The translations under genes and the position numbers were made by a program. Below are positions 25,501 through 38,900 of a stretch of DNA of 64,000 nt, piece after piece; position 1 is the first letter of the stretch, and every line of letters begins with the position of its first letter. Location: the NCBI GenBank assembly GCA_905183005.1, contig CAJJDO010000019.1:540008-604007 (forward strand). Reading direction: 5' to 3'. Source of the DNA: Paramecium pentaurelia (lineage: Eukaryota; Ciliophora; Oligohymenophorea; Peniculida; Parameciidae). Under the pieces are notes generated by a model. The model made no database searches. It was not told the DNA's origin and was given only the letters and a program-made list of their open reading frames with translations.

Positions 25501-27212
25501 AATAAATTTATCTTTACCTTGTGGATCAAAAGGAAGTGATTGTGATTATGTTGATATAACAAAGATTTCTTGTGATTATCCAGGATTAAATGAGTATGCA
25601 TGTCTATAAATTACAAATTATCCTTGTGGATGGGTTTATGATAATTTTATATAATAATACTAATGCAAATTAATCAAAAATTTTGATGCATGTTTAGGAT
25701 ATAATCATTAGGTTAATGCATTGGTATGTACTTAAATTTTGGATTTACCATGTGTTTATAATTCTAGAACAAGAAATTGTATTTTATTTAAAGTATCAGA
25801 AGACAATCATTGTAATTGGTTGGGAATTAATAATATTGGATGTTCTATTATTGAAGATTGTGTTTATATAAACGAAAGATGTGAGAAATATGATAAAAAA
25901 CTGAATTTAAAATGTGAAGATGCTTTATATGCAAATAATAGGGTTTGTTCATAAATAGAAACGGATAGATGTAAATATAACATTTTAGGAAATGGTTGTA
26001 TACCATCAGAATTAAATGATATCTGCTCAACCAAATAGATCAATGAAATTGGGTGCAATTATTTGTAAGATTGTTAATGGAATTAATCTAAATGCTAATG
26101 TAAGGCTGTGATAAATAATTATCCAGACTGCACTTCTGTCACTGAATCATTAAAATGTTAAAATTTAAATTATTGCTATATTGCTACTTCTAATCTTTAA
26201 TATGCTGATGAGATTACTTAATAGTTAATAGATTAAAATTTATTAAAGTGCTAAAGAAAGACATGCGATTTTTATTCAAAAGATTAATGTGATGGTTAAA
26301 TAATCGATACTGATATTTGTTATTTAACTTCTAATAAAGAGTGTAAATTAGCGAAAACATGTGATGAAATAGTAGATCCGTATAATGATTGTTCTAATTA
26401 TACTCTAAAAAATTAATCCTGTTTCAGAAATTTAGATAGTAAGAATTGTTTTGCTTCATCAGATTGTTAAACTTTAGATTTTATTAAATGTTAATAATAT
26501 CCAGAAGATTGTATTTTTGAGTCAACATGTAAAACTATAGAATGTTAATATTTTAATACATAAAGGAAATGTGAAGAAAAAAAATGTGAATGGATTCAAT
26601 AAAATAAAAGTTGTATCAACTCAAATTTTTGCACTTCACAAAGTAACGAAAATTGTATGAACGTTAAACAAAATGGGAAATAATGTGCTTTAATAGGGAG
26701 AGATGGAGAGGACTAATTTTGTTCAGATATTGGATGCAGATATCTCTTAATAGAGTATTCCCTATGTAATGGAGCTGAAATAGGTGATGAAGTCTGTGTT
26801 CCATTATCAGATTCAAGTTGCGTAAGTTGCCAAGAAATTAACGATCCTTGTATTTGTTTAGCACATTAAGATTCTTGTGAATATGATAGATTTCATAATA
26901 TTTGTAAGTCTATTTAATGCGAAAGTTTTAATTAAGACACTTGTCCCCTTTCTAGATGTTAATTTAATTAATAGTATTAGGTATTTTATTGACTTTATTT
27001 CTTAGATATGTATTCCATTTTGTTAAAATAATTATAATAGTCAGCAATGTAACTATTTTTAATTCTAATGTATCTGGGATACGAAGAAGTAGATATGTAT
27101 TTAATAAAACAAAACCAATGTTTAAGGAGAGTTTCCAATAAATATTATTATCACTAATATCTATGGATTAGTCTTACAAATAATAATACCCATTCTTATA
27201 ATTGAGTTTTGA
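13583..27212 (+). CDS. gene A: giant cysteine-rich surface-antigen-like protein
   Basis: Exons 13583-13709, 13741-13848, 13874-14289, 14310-26980 (broken by N at 21080 and 23478) and 27006-27212, with introns of 31, 25, 20 and 25 nt. An apparent signal peptide (MIKSNLFILLIISCCQAGN) is followed by thousands of residues of Cys modules of the type C-x-G-L-N-K-F-G-C...Q-C-V-W...C, in places with a Cys about every tenth residue. The last 15 residues, GLVLQIIIPILIIEF, are hydrophobic and could be a GPI-attachment signal or a membrane anchor. The design recalls Paramecium surface (immobilisation) antigens, which coat cell and cilia, but the modules are N/K/Q-rich rather than T/S-rich, so the family call is cautious. 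The assembled length is inflated: 19785-21079 is repeated after the first N, and 21081-23477 is an exact inverted copy of part of gene B. Aligned to paralogue C, the real gene is probably near 10.7 kb. Confidence 0.75.
19785..22375. repeat. contig-end overlap written twice (1,295 bp) around N 21080
   Basis: 19785-21079 is repeated as 21081-22375 with no difference seen in the lines compared. The right copy begins mid-gene directly after the single N, and the left copy stops at it, as expected for two overlapping contigs placed end to end without merging. Both copies are in the same reading frame, so the join adds 432 codons silently. Confidence 0.85.
21081..23477. repeat. exact inverted copy of gene B 32878-35274
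   Basis: Base 21081 pairs with 35274 and 23477 with 32878 when one strand is reversed. Several long stretches checked in between are identical. 35274 is itself a contig end at the N of 35275, and 23477 is a contig end at the N of 23478. The coincident edges suggest one piece of sequence was placed in two genes. Confidence 0.75.
23478..23478. other. assembly join of unknown length inside gene A
   Basis: Left of the N the sequence follows the B/D type (ending ...KSKSN). Right of it the A/C type resumes at a homologous earlier point (NYLACILN, then LKCNDKLNESACLSIQTPF), and the frame changes from phase 0 to phase 2. The two sides are homologous rather than consecutive. Confidence 0.7.
26981..27005 (+). 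other. last intron of gene A (25 nt)
   Basis: GTATTTTATTG...TTCTTAG contains an in-frame TGA. Splicing joins the Cys-rich body to CIPFCQNNYNSQQC and the hydrophobic tail. The same intron occurs in gene C at 56324-56348. Confidence 0.75.
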
Positions 27213-29943
27213 ATTTAAAATAATATATATTTAATGTGAGTGAGCTTATGTTCTTTAATATATATTTCTTGATCATTAAAAAAAAAATTAAAAAAATCAT
27301 ATTATAATACAAATATATAGTCATAATTTAAATAGAAAATATTTGATAATCTATTTTATAAGATATATTTAATATAAAAACTAAATAATTCTTATTTGGT
27401 CACCATAAAATGCAAACAAGCATACTAAAAGATATAAAAAGACTGGTATTCTCAATATTTAAAATAGGGTCAACAATAACCTAAGTTGTTATCTCTGGTT
27501 ACATACAGATTTATAGTTCATAATTCCAATAACAGTATAAAGAATGTTGATCGCAATCAATATCATTTTTATGATTAGCACAATGAAAATGACAAGCCTA
27601 AATAATATTTCACTTTTACCTGATTTTCTTAATTGTATTCACAAAAATGATATTTTAGACATTAATTTTCATTAATAAAATTATTGCAATTGATAGATTA
27701 GCATTAATTTAATTATGGATTGAATTTGCAGTATTCTTGATCTATGCATAAACATAACTCTTTAATTTCCTCACATTAAACACATGATTCATCTTTAAGT
27801 TTTACACAAATATTGTTATTAATAAACTAATTCCTACATGATTAATATTTATCTAGAAATTAACAACCTAGTTGAGTACAAAAGCTCTCATCATCATCAT
27901 TTTCCAACCAACTGCATTAAATGTTATCATAAGAACTTAAATTACAATCTTCTTAGGTTTAATAGGTATCACATTTTAACTTATCATTACATTCTTTAGT
28001 ATTTTTATTCCATTCACAATTATAATATCTACAAACTTATTCTGTATATAATTCTGAACATTATTTTGTTTAACAACGATCAGTATATTGGCAATAAAGT
28101 GAAAATTTTTCACACATAACTTTATTTAATTCTGAACATACTAATTTTTTACAGGAATTTAAATCAATACTTTGAATACAAGGCACACCGTTAATTAATA
28201 ATTTTGAACATAAAATATATGGATTTTTAACCTCTTCACATGAATTTGCCTATTAACATTAATTTTTAATGTTTAAATAACAAGTAGTATTTAATATTTA
28301 GTAATTTTAACATTCTTATTATTTAAGATCTGAGCAAAATTTTTATCTACATGTACCAAAATTTTAATTTTCAATTTATTAATTAACTTCATTATTATTT
28401 GTTTACTAATATTCATATATACATTATTCATATTATTTACATTTTTATGACTCAACTATTTCATCACAAACTGGTAAAAAATTTTGAATGCTTTAACATT
28501 CGCAATTGTTATTTTTCCAAAAACACTANCCAATGTTTAAGGAGAGTTTCCAATAAATATTATTATCACTAATATCTATGGATTAGTCTTACAAATAATA
28601 ATACCCATTCTTATAATTGAGTTTTGAATTTAAAATAATATATATTTAATGTGAGTGAGCTTATGTTCTTTAATATATATTTCTTGATCATTAAAAAAAA
28701 AATTAAAAAAATCATATTATAATACAAATATATAGTCATAATTTAAATAGAAAATATTTGATAATCTATTTTATAAGATATATTTAATATAAAAACTAAA
28801 TAATTCTTATTTGGTCACCATAAAATGCAAACAAGCATACTAAAAGATATAAAAAGACTGGTATTCTCAATATTTAAAATAGGGTCAACAATAACCTAAG
28901 TTGTTATCTCTGGTTACATACAGATTTATAGTTCATAATTCCAATAACAGTATAAAGAATGTTGATCGCAATCAATATCATTTTTATGATTAGCACAATG
29001 AAAATGACAAGCCTAAATAATATTTCACTTTTACCTGATTTTCTTAATTGTATTCACAAAAATGATATTTTAGACATTAATTTTCATTAATAAAATTATT
29101 GCAATTGATAGATTAGCATTAATTTAATTATGGATTGAATTTGCAGTATTCTTGATCTATGCATAAACATAACTCTTTAATTTCCTCACATTAAACACAT
29201 GATTCATCTTTAAGTTTTACACAAATATTGTTATTAATAAACTAATTCCTACATGATTAATATTTATCTAGAAATTAACAACCTAGTTGAGTACAAAAGC
29301 TCTCATCATCATCATTTTCCAACCAACTGCATTAAATGTTATCATAAGAACTTAAATTACAATCTTCTTAGGTTTAATAGGTATCACATTTTAACTTATC
29401 ATTACATTCTTTAGTATTTTTATTCCATTCACAATTATAATATCTACAAACTTATTCTGTATATAATTCTGAACATTATTTTGTTTAACAACGATCAGTA
29501 TATTGGCAATAAAGTGAAAATTTTTCACACATAACTTTATTTAATTCTGAACATACTAATTTTTTACAGGAATTTAAATCAATACTTTGAATACAAGGCA
29601 CACCGTTAATTAATAATTTTGAACATAAAATATATGGATTTTTAACCTCTTCACATGAATTTGCCTATTAACATTAATTTTTAATGTTTAAATAACAAGT
29701 AGTATTTAATATTTAGTAATTTTAACATTCTTATTATTTAAGATCTGAGCAAAATTTTTATCTACATGTACCAAAATTTTAATTTTCAATTTATTAATTA
29801 ACTTCATTATTATTTGTTTACTAATATTCATATATACATTATTCATATTATTTACATTTTTATGACTCAACTATTTCATCACAAACTGGTAAAAAATTTT
29901 GAATGCTTTAACATTCGCAATTGTTATTTTTCCAAAAACACTA
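27115..29943. repeat. contig-end overlap written twice (1,414 bp) around N 28529
   Basis: 27115-28528 and 28530-29943 carry the same sequence. The unit includes the end of gene A, the spacer and the end of gene B. The second copy of the gene A tail (from 28530) is not attached to any gene body, which shows that this is duplicated assembly rather than a duplicated locus. Confidence 0.85.
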
Positions 29944-32900
29944 GTTTAACGAAATAATGCAACCTTATTAACTTAGACCTTATCCCTTACATATTTCATT
30001 CGATTGGGAAGTAATACAACCATTTTTCAAAGGACTATATTTGCATGAGTCTTATGCGTTTTTACAGATATCGGCATGAGCTTAAGGATATTTAAGACAT
30101 TTGTAACTTTCTTCTTTAATTGCTTAGCATTTATGATTTTCGTAATAACATCCTTTTATATTAGAACATGCAATGTAATTTAAACCTTCAATATTACAAT
30201 CAGCATAAGTTTCAATAGGAGTCTAGCAAATTTGAGTTTCTTTGTTGTAAAAACATGCATCAACTTAAACAGATGAGCATACCATAGAGTTAACTTATAA
30301 CTTAATATTGTTACAAGAATCATAAGGCAAATAGTCATCACAATGATAATTATTATCTTCTTCATTTTTAATCCAAGCACAAGGATAATTAGTAATTTAT
30401 AAACAAGCAAATTTATTCAATCCTTAATGTTTGCAATTAACATTTAAATCTATTTTACCACAACCATTGCCTATGAAACCACAACTATCTTGTACATTGA
30501 TTAATGTACATGCTTTTGAATTTAAACCAGGCAAATTACATGAGATATCAAAATTTGTATTTTCTTTAGTGACTTATTCGCATGTTTTCTATACATTATT
30601 CCATTTACATAATTCAAATTGAATATGAAAACAAGAAATTTAATTTAAACCAAATTTTGATTATGAGCATGATAATTGATTTATATCTTTTAATTCAATA
30701 CAAGAAGCTAATTTTTAAGAATAAGATATTAATCTATCATCTTCATATAACCCACAGACACTTGGATTCACATTTGTAGCTAATTCAGGTTTTTTAATTT
30801 TGCTATTCATATATTCAGATATATAGAAATTTTAGCATTAGTTATTCTTCCATACACAAAATGAACCAATCTTTTGGATTGATATACATGATTTATAACT
30901 CAGAGATGAGTTACACTCTCTTTAACTAAATTCAGTCAATTATTTACATTCTCCAATTTCTACTTTATCAAATTCCTTATTTGACTTACTCTTCCTTATT
31001 TAAACTTCTTTTATTACCCATTCACACTAACTAACAGTTTATTATAAACAAGATTAAATATTAAGATTACTATTACAATTATTAATACTCTCATTTTAAT
31101 AAAATGTCTCACATTAATTATTCTAAAATATACATTTTTAGCCACTTCTTTCAATCATAGTACATGCCTTCAAATTACCATTTTAATCTTTTATTTAACT
31201 ACATTAATCAAAAATATCTTTTTTCTTGTAAATGCAAGTTTCATAGAGTTCATCCCAAATGCATGGAAAATCTGTTATTCTATTGCATTATTCAGAAGTT
31301 TAGATTTCATCACAGGCTTAAGGTATAATTTATTTACAAGTGAAATTTTCAGAGTCAAATATACAATATGACTCTTAAATAGATGTGCATACAAGAACAG
31401 AGGCATCTTTAATTTGATCGCATCTATTTTAAGCTCCTTATTTATATGCCTAACATTTATCTTGCCATTAACATTTAAATTATTTTTGAAATAAGCATGA
31501 CTCTTTGGATGATGCTTCAAGACAGCAATCATAATAATTATTAGGATTGCAATCCAATATTTTATTATTTGGTCCATAACAATAATTTAGAAATTTACAT
31601 TACTATAATTTATCAGTTAAATTGTAACATGCAATTTTGTTCAATTCACGCAGACAATCATAATTATTTCCAGTAGCAACTTCACATTTATTCATAATTT
31701 AATTATATTTGCATGATTGATCTATTGCTTATACACAAAATTCGTATGAATTTATTTGATTCAATTCCAAGCATTTTGGTTGAAAATTAGAGTATAAATT
31801 TTAGAACTTGCATTACTCTGATTTTAAATCATAATAGCAAGTTTAACCTTTTGTTTAAATTTTAATACATCCTTGTAAATTAACTGCTTCTTCGCACTTA
31901 ATAAAAAAATAATTGTTTGGTTATATATCTGTACATCTATTAGATATAATAGAACNGTTTTTACAGATATCGGCATGAGCTTAAGGATATTTAAGACAGT
32001 TGTAACTTTCTTCTTTAATTGCTTAGCATTTATGATTTTCGTAATAACATCCTTTTATATTAGAACATGCAATGTAATTTAAACCTTCAATATTACAATC
32101 AGCATAAGTTTCAATAGGAGTCTAGCAAATTTGAGTTTCTTTGTTGTAAAAACATGCATCAACTTAAACAGATGAGCATACCATAGAGTTAACTTATAAC
32201 TTAATATTGTTACAAGAATCATAAGGCAAATAGTCATCACAATGATAATTATTATCTTCTTCATTTTTAATCCAAGCACAAGGATAATTAGTAATTTATA
32301 AACAAGCAAATTTATTCAATCCTTAATGTTTGCAATTAACATTTAAATCTATTTTACCACAACCATTGCCTATGAAACCACAACTATCTTGTACATTGAT
32401 TAATGTACATGCTTTTGAATTTAAACCAGGCAAATTACATGAGATATCAAAATTTGTATTTTCTTTAGTGACTTATTCGCATGTTTTCTATACATTATTC
32501 CATTTACATAATTCAAATTGAATATGAAAACAAGAAATTTAATTTAAACCAAATTTTGATTATGAGCATGATAATTGATTTATATCTTTTAATTCAATAC
32601 AAGAAGCTAATTTTTAAGAATAAGATATTAATCTATCATCTTCATATAACCCACAGACACTTGAATTCACATTTGTAGCTAATTCAGGTTTTTTAATTTT
32701 GCTATTCATATATTCAGATATATAGAAATTTTAGCATTAGTTATTCTTCCATACACAAAATGAACCAATCTTTTGGATTGATATACATGATTTATAACTC
32801 AGAGATGAGTTACACTCTCTTTAACTAAATTCAGTCAATTATTTACATTCTCCAATTTCTACTTTATCAAATTCCTTATTTGACTTACTCTTCCTTATTT

Positions 32901-35900
32901 AAACTTCTTTTATTACCCATTCACACTAACTAACAGTTTATTATAAACAAGATTAAATATTAAGATTACTATTACAATTATTAATACTCTCATTTTAATA
33001 AAATGTCTCACATTAATTATTCTAAAATATACATTTTTAGCCACTTCTTTCAATCATAGTACAAGCCTTCAAATTACCATTTTAAGCTTTTATTTAACTA
33101 CATTAATCAAAAATATCTTTTTTCTTGTATATGCAAGTTTCATAGAGTTCATCCCAAATGCATGGAAAATCTGTTATTCTATTGCATTAATCAGAAGTTT
33201 AGATTTCATCACAGGCTTAAGGTATAATTTATTTACAACTGGAATTTTCAGAGTCAAATATACAAAATAAATCTTTAATGGATGCGCAAACAAGAACTGA
33301 AGCATCTTTAATTTGATCACATTTTTTTTAAGTTCCTTATCTATATGCCTAACATCCCTTATCCCAGTAACATTTAAATTTTATTTGAAATAAACATGAC
33401 TCTTTGGATGATGCTTCTCTACAACAATCATAATCATTATTAGGATTGCATTCTGATATTTTATTATTGGGTCCATAACAATAATTCAGAAATTTACATT
33501 ACTATGATTTATCAGTTTAATTATAACATGCTATTTTATTTAATCCACGTGAACAATTTTAATTATTTTCGATTGCAATTTCACATTATTTCAACTTTAT
33601 ATTATATTAACATGGTTAATCAGTAGTTTGTTCGCAAAATTGAAAAGAATTTATGTTTGTCAGTTCCAAACATTTAAATTTAAAATCCTTATTTATGTCA
33701 AAGAATTTACATTACTCTGATTTTAAATCATAATAGCAGTTTTATTTTTCAGTTTAAATTTAAATGCATCCTTATATATTTACAGCTTCTTCACACTTGA
33801 TAGAAAAATAATTTTTTGGTAATATTGCTATGCATTAGTCTTTAATGATAGAACAACCCTCAGTAATAATTTATTTACAGAGTTAAATTTAATTAGGCTT
33901 AACATCTTCACAAAATGCAATTAATTAATTAATATTTTTATAACATCTGTTATTCTAAAATGTACAATTCTTATTTCTTATACATGCTAGTTCATTGTAC
34001 CCCTTTTTTTCAGTTTGATTATAATCACAATCCACTAAAGAAGTTTATGTAAGTACTTAACATCTTTTATATCTCATATCATATTCACAAGCAACATCAA
34101 TCGTTAATTAACAAAAGGCACCACTATTTACTTTTTCATAGTGAGAACATTGCTTATTTATGTAAGGATCCTCAATATTAATTAATTTACAACTAAAATT
34201 TTCATATTTGCAAAATTAAGATGGTGTTTGGATATTAACACAGGTAAATTCATTTACAAGATCACTACACTTTAATTGTGTGAGTTCAAAATCCTAGACT
34301 TCAACGCATTCTTCACTTTAAGTTTTCCAGTAAGTCTTAATATTCCCTTTTGAATATCTTTCACAAGTATATTAATTAAATGATATTTTATTATTCCAAT
34401 TAAAATTATAAGATTAATTTTATTCTTATTAATCAAAAAATTTGCACTTATTTTCGATTAAATCGTAAAAACAAGGTATATCTGTGCTTTTTGAACAAGT
34501 AATAGGATTAGTTTTAAATGATTGAATACATTAATTTAAATTAATAATATTAGTATCAATTTATTAACAACCTTTATTTTAATTAAATATACAATATTAT
34601 CCTTTAGTTTTAATTGAATAACATTTATCTTCATTAATAATATCTTCACATAATGCTGCTTTATTATAATCAAATATACATTATTAATTAATAAATTTAC
34701 AAAAATAACCTTTTGTTAAAAATAAACATCCTAATTTATTTAAACCAGGAGTTGAACATTAATATTAAAATTATATTAATTAATTATTAATAACTTAACA
34801 AGTATTACTTTTAATATTTAATCTACAACTTTTATCAATTCTACTAGAACAAATAGATGATTTAACAATAGCTTATGATATTTCAAGAGATTCACAATTA
34901 TCATTAAAATCTATTTATTAACATTTATTATTAATAAATTTACATTATGAAATTAATAAAGTACAACTTACCCAATTAATATTCATTTCATTAAAACAAC
35001 TAAAAGTATTTTTTAATATTATAGATTCTGTTGATTTACATTCTTTAGTAATATCATCATAATAACAAGCTGAAGTAGTTTTTTATAAACAAGCATATTT
35101 ATTAGTAACGAATTTATAACAATCATCAATAAAAGGATCTCTATCAGATATATCAATACATATATTTTTAATTTCACTAAATATTAAACATTTTGTATGA
35201 GTATTATCTAAAGAACTGCATAAACTTTTAGAATATTATAATTATTAATTTTTATCAAGTAATTCATTTATTGTNTTATAATCACAATCCACTAAAGAAG
35301 TTTATGTAAGTACTTAACATCTTTTATATCTCATATCATATTCACAAGCAACATCAATCGTTAATTAACAAAAGGCACCACTATTTACTTTTTCATAGTG
35401 AGAACATTGCTTATTTATGTAAGGATCCTCAATATTAATTAATTTACAACTAAAATTTTCATATTTGCAAAATTAAGATGGTGTTTGGATATTAACACAG
35501 GTAAATTCATTTACAAGATCACTACACTTTAATTGTGTGAGTTCAAAATCCTAGACTTCAACGCATTCTTCACTTTAAGTTTTCCAGTAAGTCTTAATAT
35601 TCCCTTTTGAATATCTTTCACAAGTATATTAATTAAATGATATTTTATTATTCCAATTAAAATTATAAGATTAATTTTATTCTTATTAATCAAAAAATTT
35701 GCACTTATTTTCGATTAAATCGTAAAAACAAGGTATATCTGTGCTTTTTGAACAAGTAATAGGATTAGTTTTAAATGATTGAATACATTAATTTAAATTA
35801 ATAATATTAGTATCAATTTATTAACAACCTTTATTTTAATTAAATATACAATATTATCCTTTAGTTTTAATTGAATAACATTTATCTTCATTAATAATAT

Positions 35901-38900
35901 CTTCACATAATGCTGCTTTATTATAATCAAATATACATTATTAATTAATAAATTTACAAAAATAACCTTTTGTTAAAAATAAACATCCTAATTTATTTAA
36001 ACCAGGAGTTGAACATTAATATTAAAATTATATTAATTAATTATTAATAACTTAACAAGTATTACTTTTAATATTTAATCTACAACTTTTATCAATTCTA
36101 CTAGAACAAATAGATGATTTAACAATAGCTTATGATATTTCAAGAGATTCACAATTATCATTAAAATCTATTTATTAACATTTATTATTAATAAATTTAC
36201 ATTATGAAATTAATAAAGTACAACTTACCCAATTAATATTCATTTCATTAAAACAACTAAAAGTATTTTTTAATATTATAGATTCTGTTGATTTACATTC
36301 TTTAGTAATATCATCATAATAACAAGCTGAAGTAGTTTTTTATAAACAAGCATATTTATTAGTAACGAATTTATAACAATCATCAATATAAGGATCTCTA
36401 TCAGATATATCAATACATATATTTTTAATTTCACTAAATATTAAACATTTTGTATGAGTATTATCTAAAGAACTGCATAAACTTTTAGAATATTATAATT
36501 ATTAATTTTTATCAAGTAATTCATTTATTGTATTAACTTAATGAAAAGTACATTTATTATTAACAAATTTACATGTTTATTTTTAAGAAATACAAGCCCA
36601 TTTATTTAATGAATCTATACATCCAATTTAATTATTTAAATTTTCTATACATTTTTAATCATTATCTATAAATTAACATTATCCTATTGATCTATTAATA
36701 CAACCAAATCTATTTAATCCATAACTATCACAATTAATTTTATCAGTTATAATAATTTCTCTACATTAATAATAATTATCTAAAAAACAACTTTAATTAA
36801 TATTAATTGAAGAACAAATCCTTTTACTAAAATGTGTTATATATGCTGTTTATGAATAATTTAATGGAGATTCACATGATTAAATATTATTATTTATATC
36901 AGCTTATTCACATTCATAACTATCAGACCATACACATTATAAAATTGATTGATTTAAACATCCAAATTTATTTAAACCTTTACATTATGTAATTTCTTAA
37001 TTATCTATTATACATTTATTATTAATTAAATCCCATTAACATGATTATTTTAATGAATACATACAAAGATCTCTATTTAATAATAACTTACAATCTCCTT
37101 ACAATGGATCAAATTCTGTACAATAACCAATATTTATATCAAACCAACAATGATATGAAAATTAAATACAAGCTTCTCTATTATATATTGAACACTCTCT
37201 ACTATCTGATGCTGTTATTTTTTCAATTTATTTACATTCATAATTTTCCCATTTACACATTATATCTTTTGTCTTTTATAAACATGCTTATTTATTTAAG
37301 AGATCACATGAATCAATGAACTCAACCGTTATTATTTTACAATATCTTTATACGTATTTGACTTATAATCCAGTACATCTAATGCAAGCTGTTTTAGAAA
37401 CAGAAATATTTATGAGAAGCTCACAAGTAAAATTTGTAGCATCTTCGCATATTTTAGAATAACGACAAGCTTATTCAACCATTCCACAAATCAATTTTTT
37501 ATTATCTGTTGATGTTGGTAATAGATTTACTTCGTAACACTAGTAATATTTGTTGGATTAATCTGGTAATAATTTTGGTGGTAATGCTGATAATTAACAA
37601 TATCCTAACAAATCAAAGTCGCATTTGCATAAATCCACACACAAGGATCTACTGTAAGATCTATCGCATTTGCATAAAGTCTTATCTGAAAGAGAAACAC
37701 ATCTACCATTTGATAATCTACAATTATTTGATGCTCCAGCACACTTACCAATAGAAGGTTCTGAAACACTTTCACATGAATAAGGCTCAACTACTTTTAA
37801 TTCTTTGTCGCATCCTTTATAAACAATTGTAATTAATGGACACGAACTAGTTGCTACATTTTATTAGTTTCCATCCTTACAAATTAAAAAATTTGTTGTA
37901 ACTGCATTACAAGTATTTCTATATTCATTTAAAGGTTCACTACTGAATCTACAAATATTTGTGAAATTATCACATTATTTTGTAGGCATTTTAGTATTTA
38001 TTATACTATTACAATCTGGAACTTTATGCTCATTTCCTTCAAGTTAAATGCAGCCTCCTTAGTTTAGATCAAAATAACAATTTTATTCTGTCATTTAAAG
38101 ACATAGGGCCTTAGATACAACTTTTGAACATGTTAATTGGAGAAAAAAAAAACCAATACACTAAGAGCCCTAAAAAAGGAATATTTTTTTCTCACATTTT
38201 GCTCCTTAAGTTTACCAAGATTGTGTAACATAAGGCGAGCAAGTTGAACTACATTATTCTTTGCTAACTGAACAATTAGAATTTGTAAAATCACAATTTA
38301 CATTATTGGTGCATTACTTATTGGAAGCGCAAGTGTCATTTGTAAATTAACATTTTCCAAGACAACTTTAATTTGCAGTTTACTCTGGAACTATAACCTC
38401 TATTGGGGTTTTCTCTTTATCAGAACAATTAAATTTATCTGAAAAGTGAGATACTTAACAATATTATTAACAACTTTAGTTTCGTCTAACTGGTTGAATT
38501 ATTTAACCATCATTACTGAACTCCGTATTTTAAATAAAAATCTCCTTGCAATCAGTAGAATTAAAACATAAATCATTTGTATAATTACATCTACCTAAAT
38601 TACAAGTTAATTAATTGCTTATTCCAGGAAAGCTAATATTATTAATTATTTTTTCTTCCTATATCACTATGCTATTGCATAAACTATTTTTAGAACAATA
38701 ATGTTTTTAAAATATCCAAATATATTAATCTCTTGGATAAAAACGAATTTTATCAAATAGATAAACTAATTATTTGCTTATTTTGCATGTATAATTATCC
38801 CAAAAACAAAATTTTTAATAATTGCATTATTAACCAAATTCATTATCTAAATGACATTAATATTCTCCATCATTACTATCTATTTTATCAGATATCGAAG

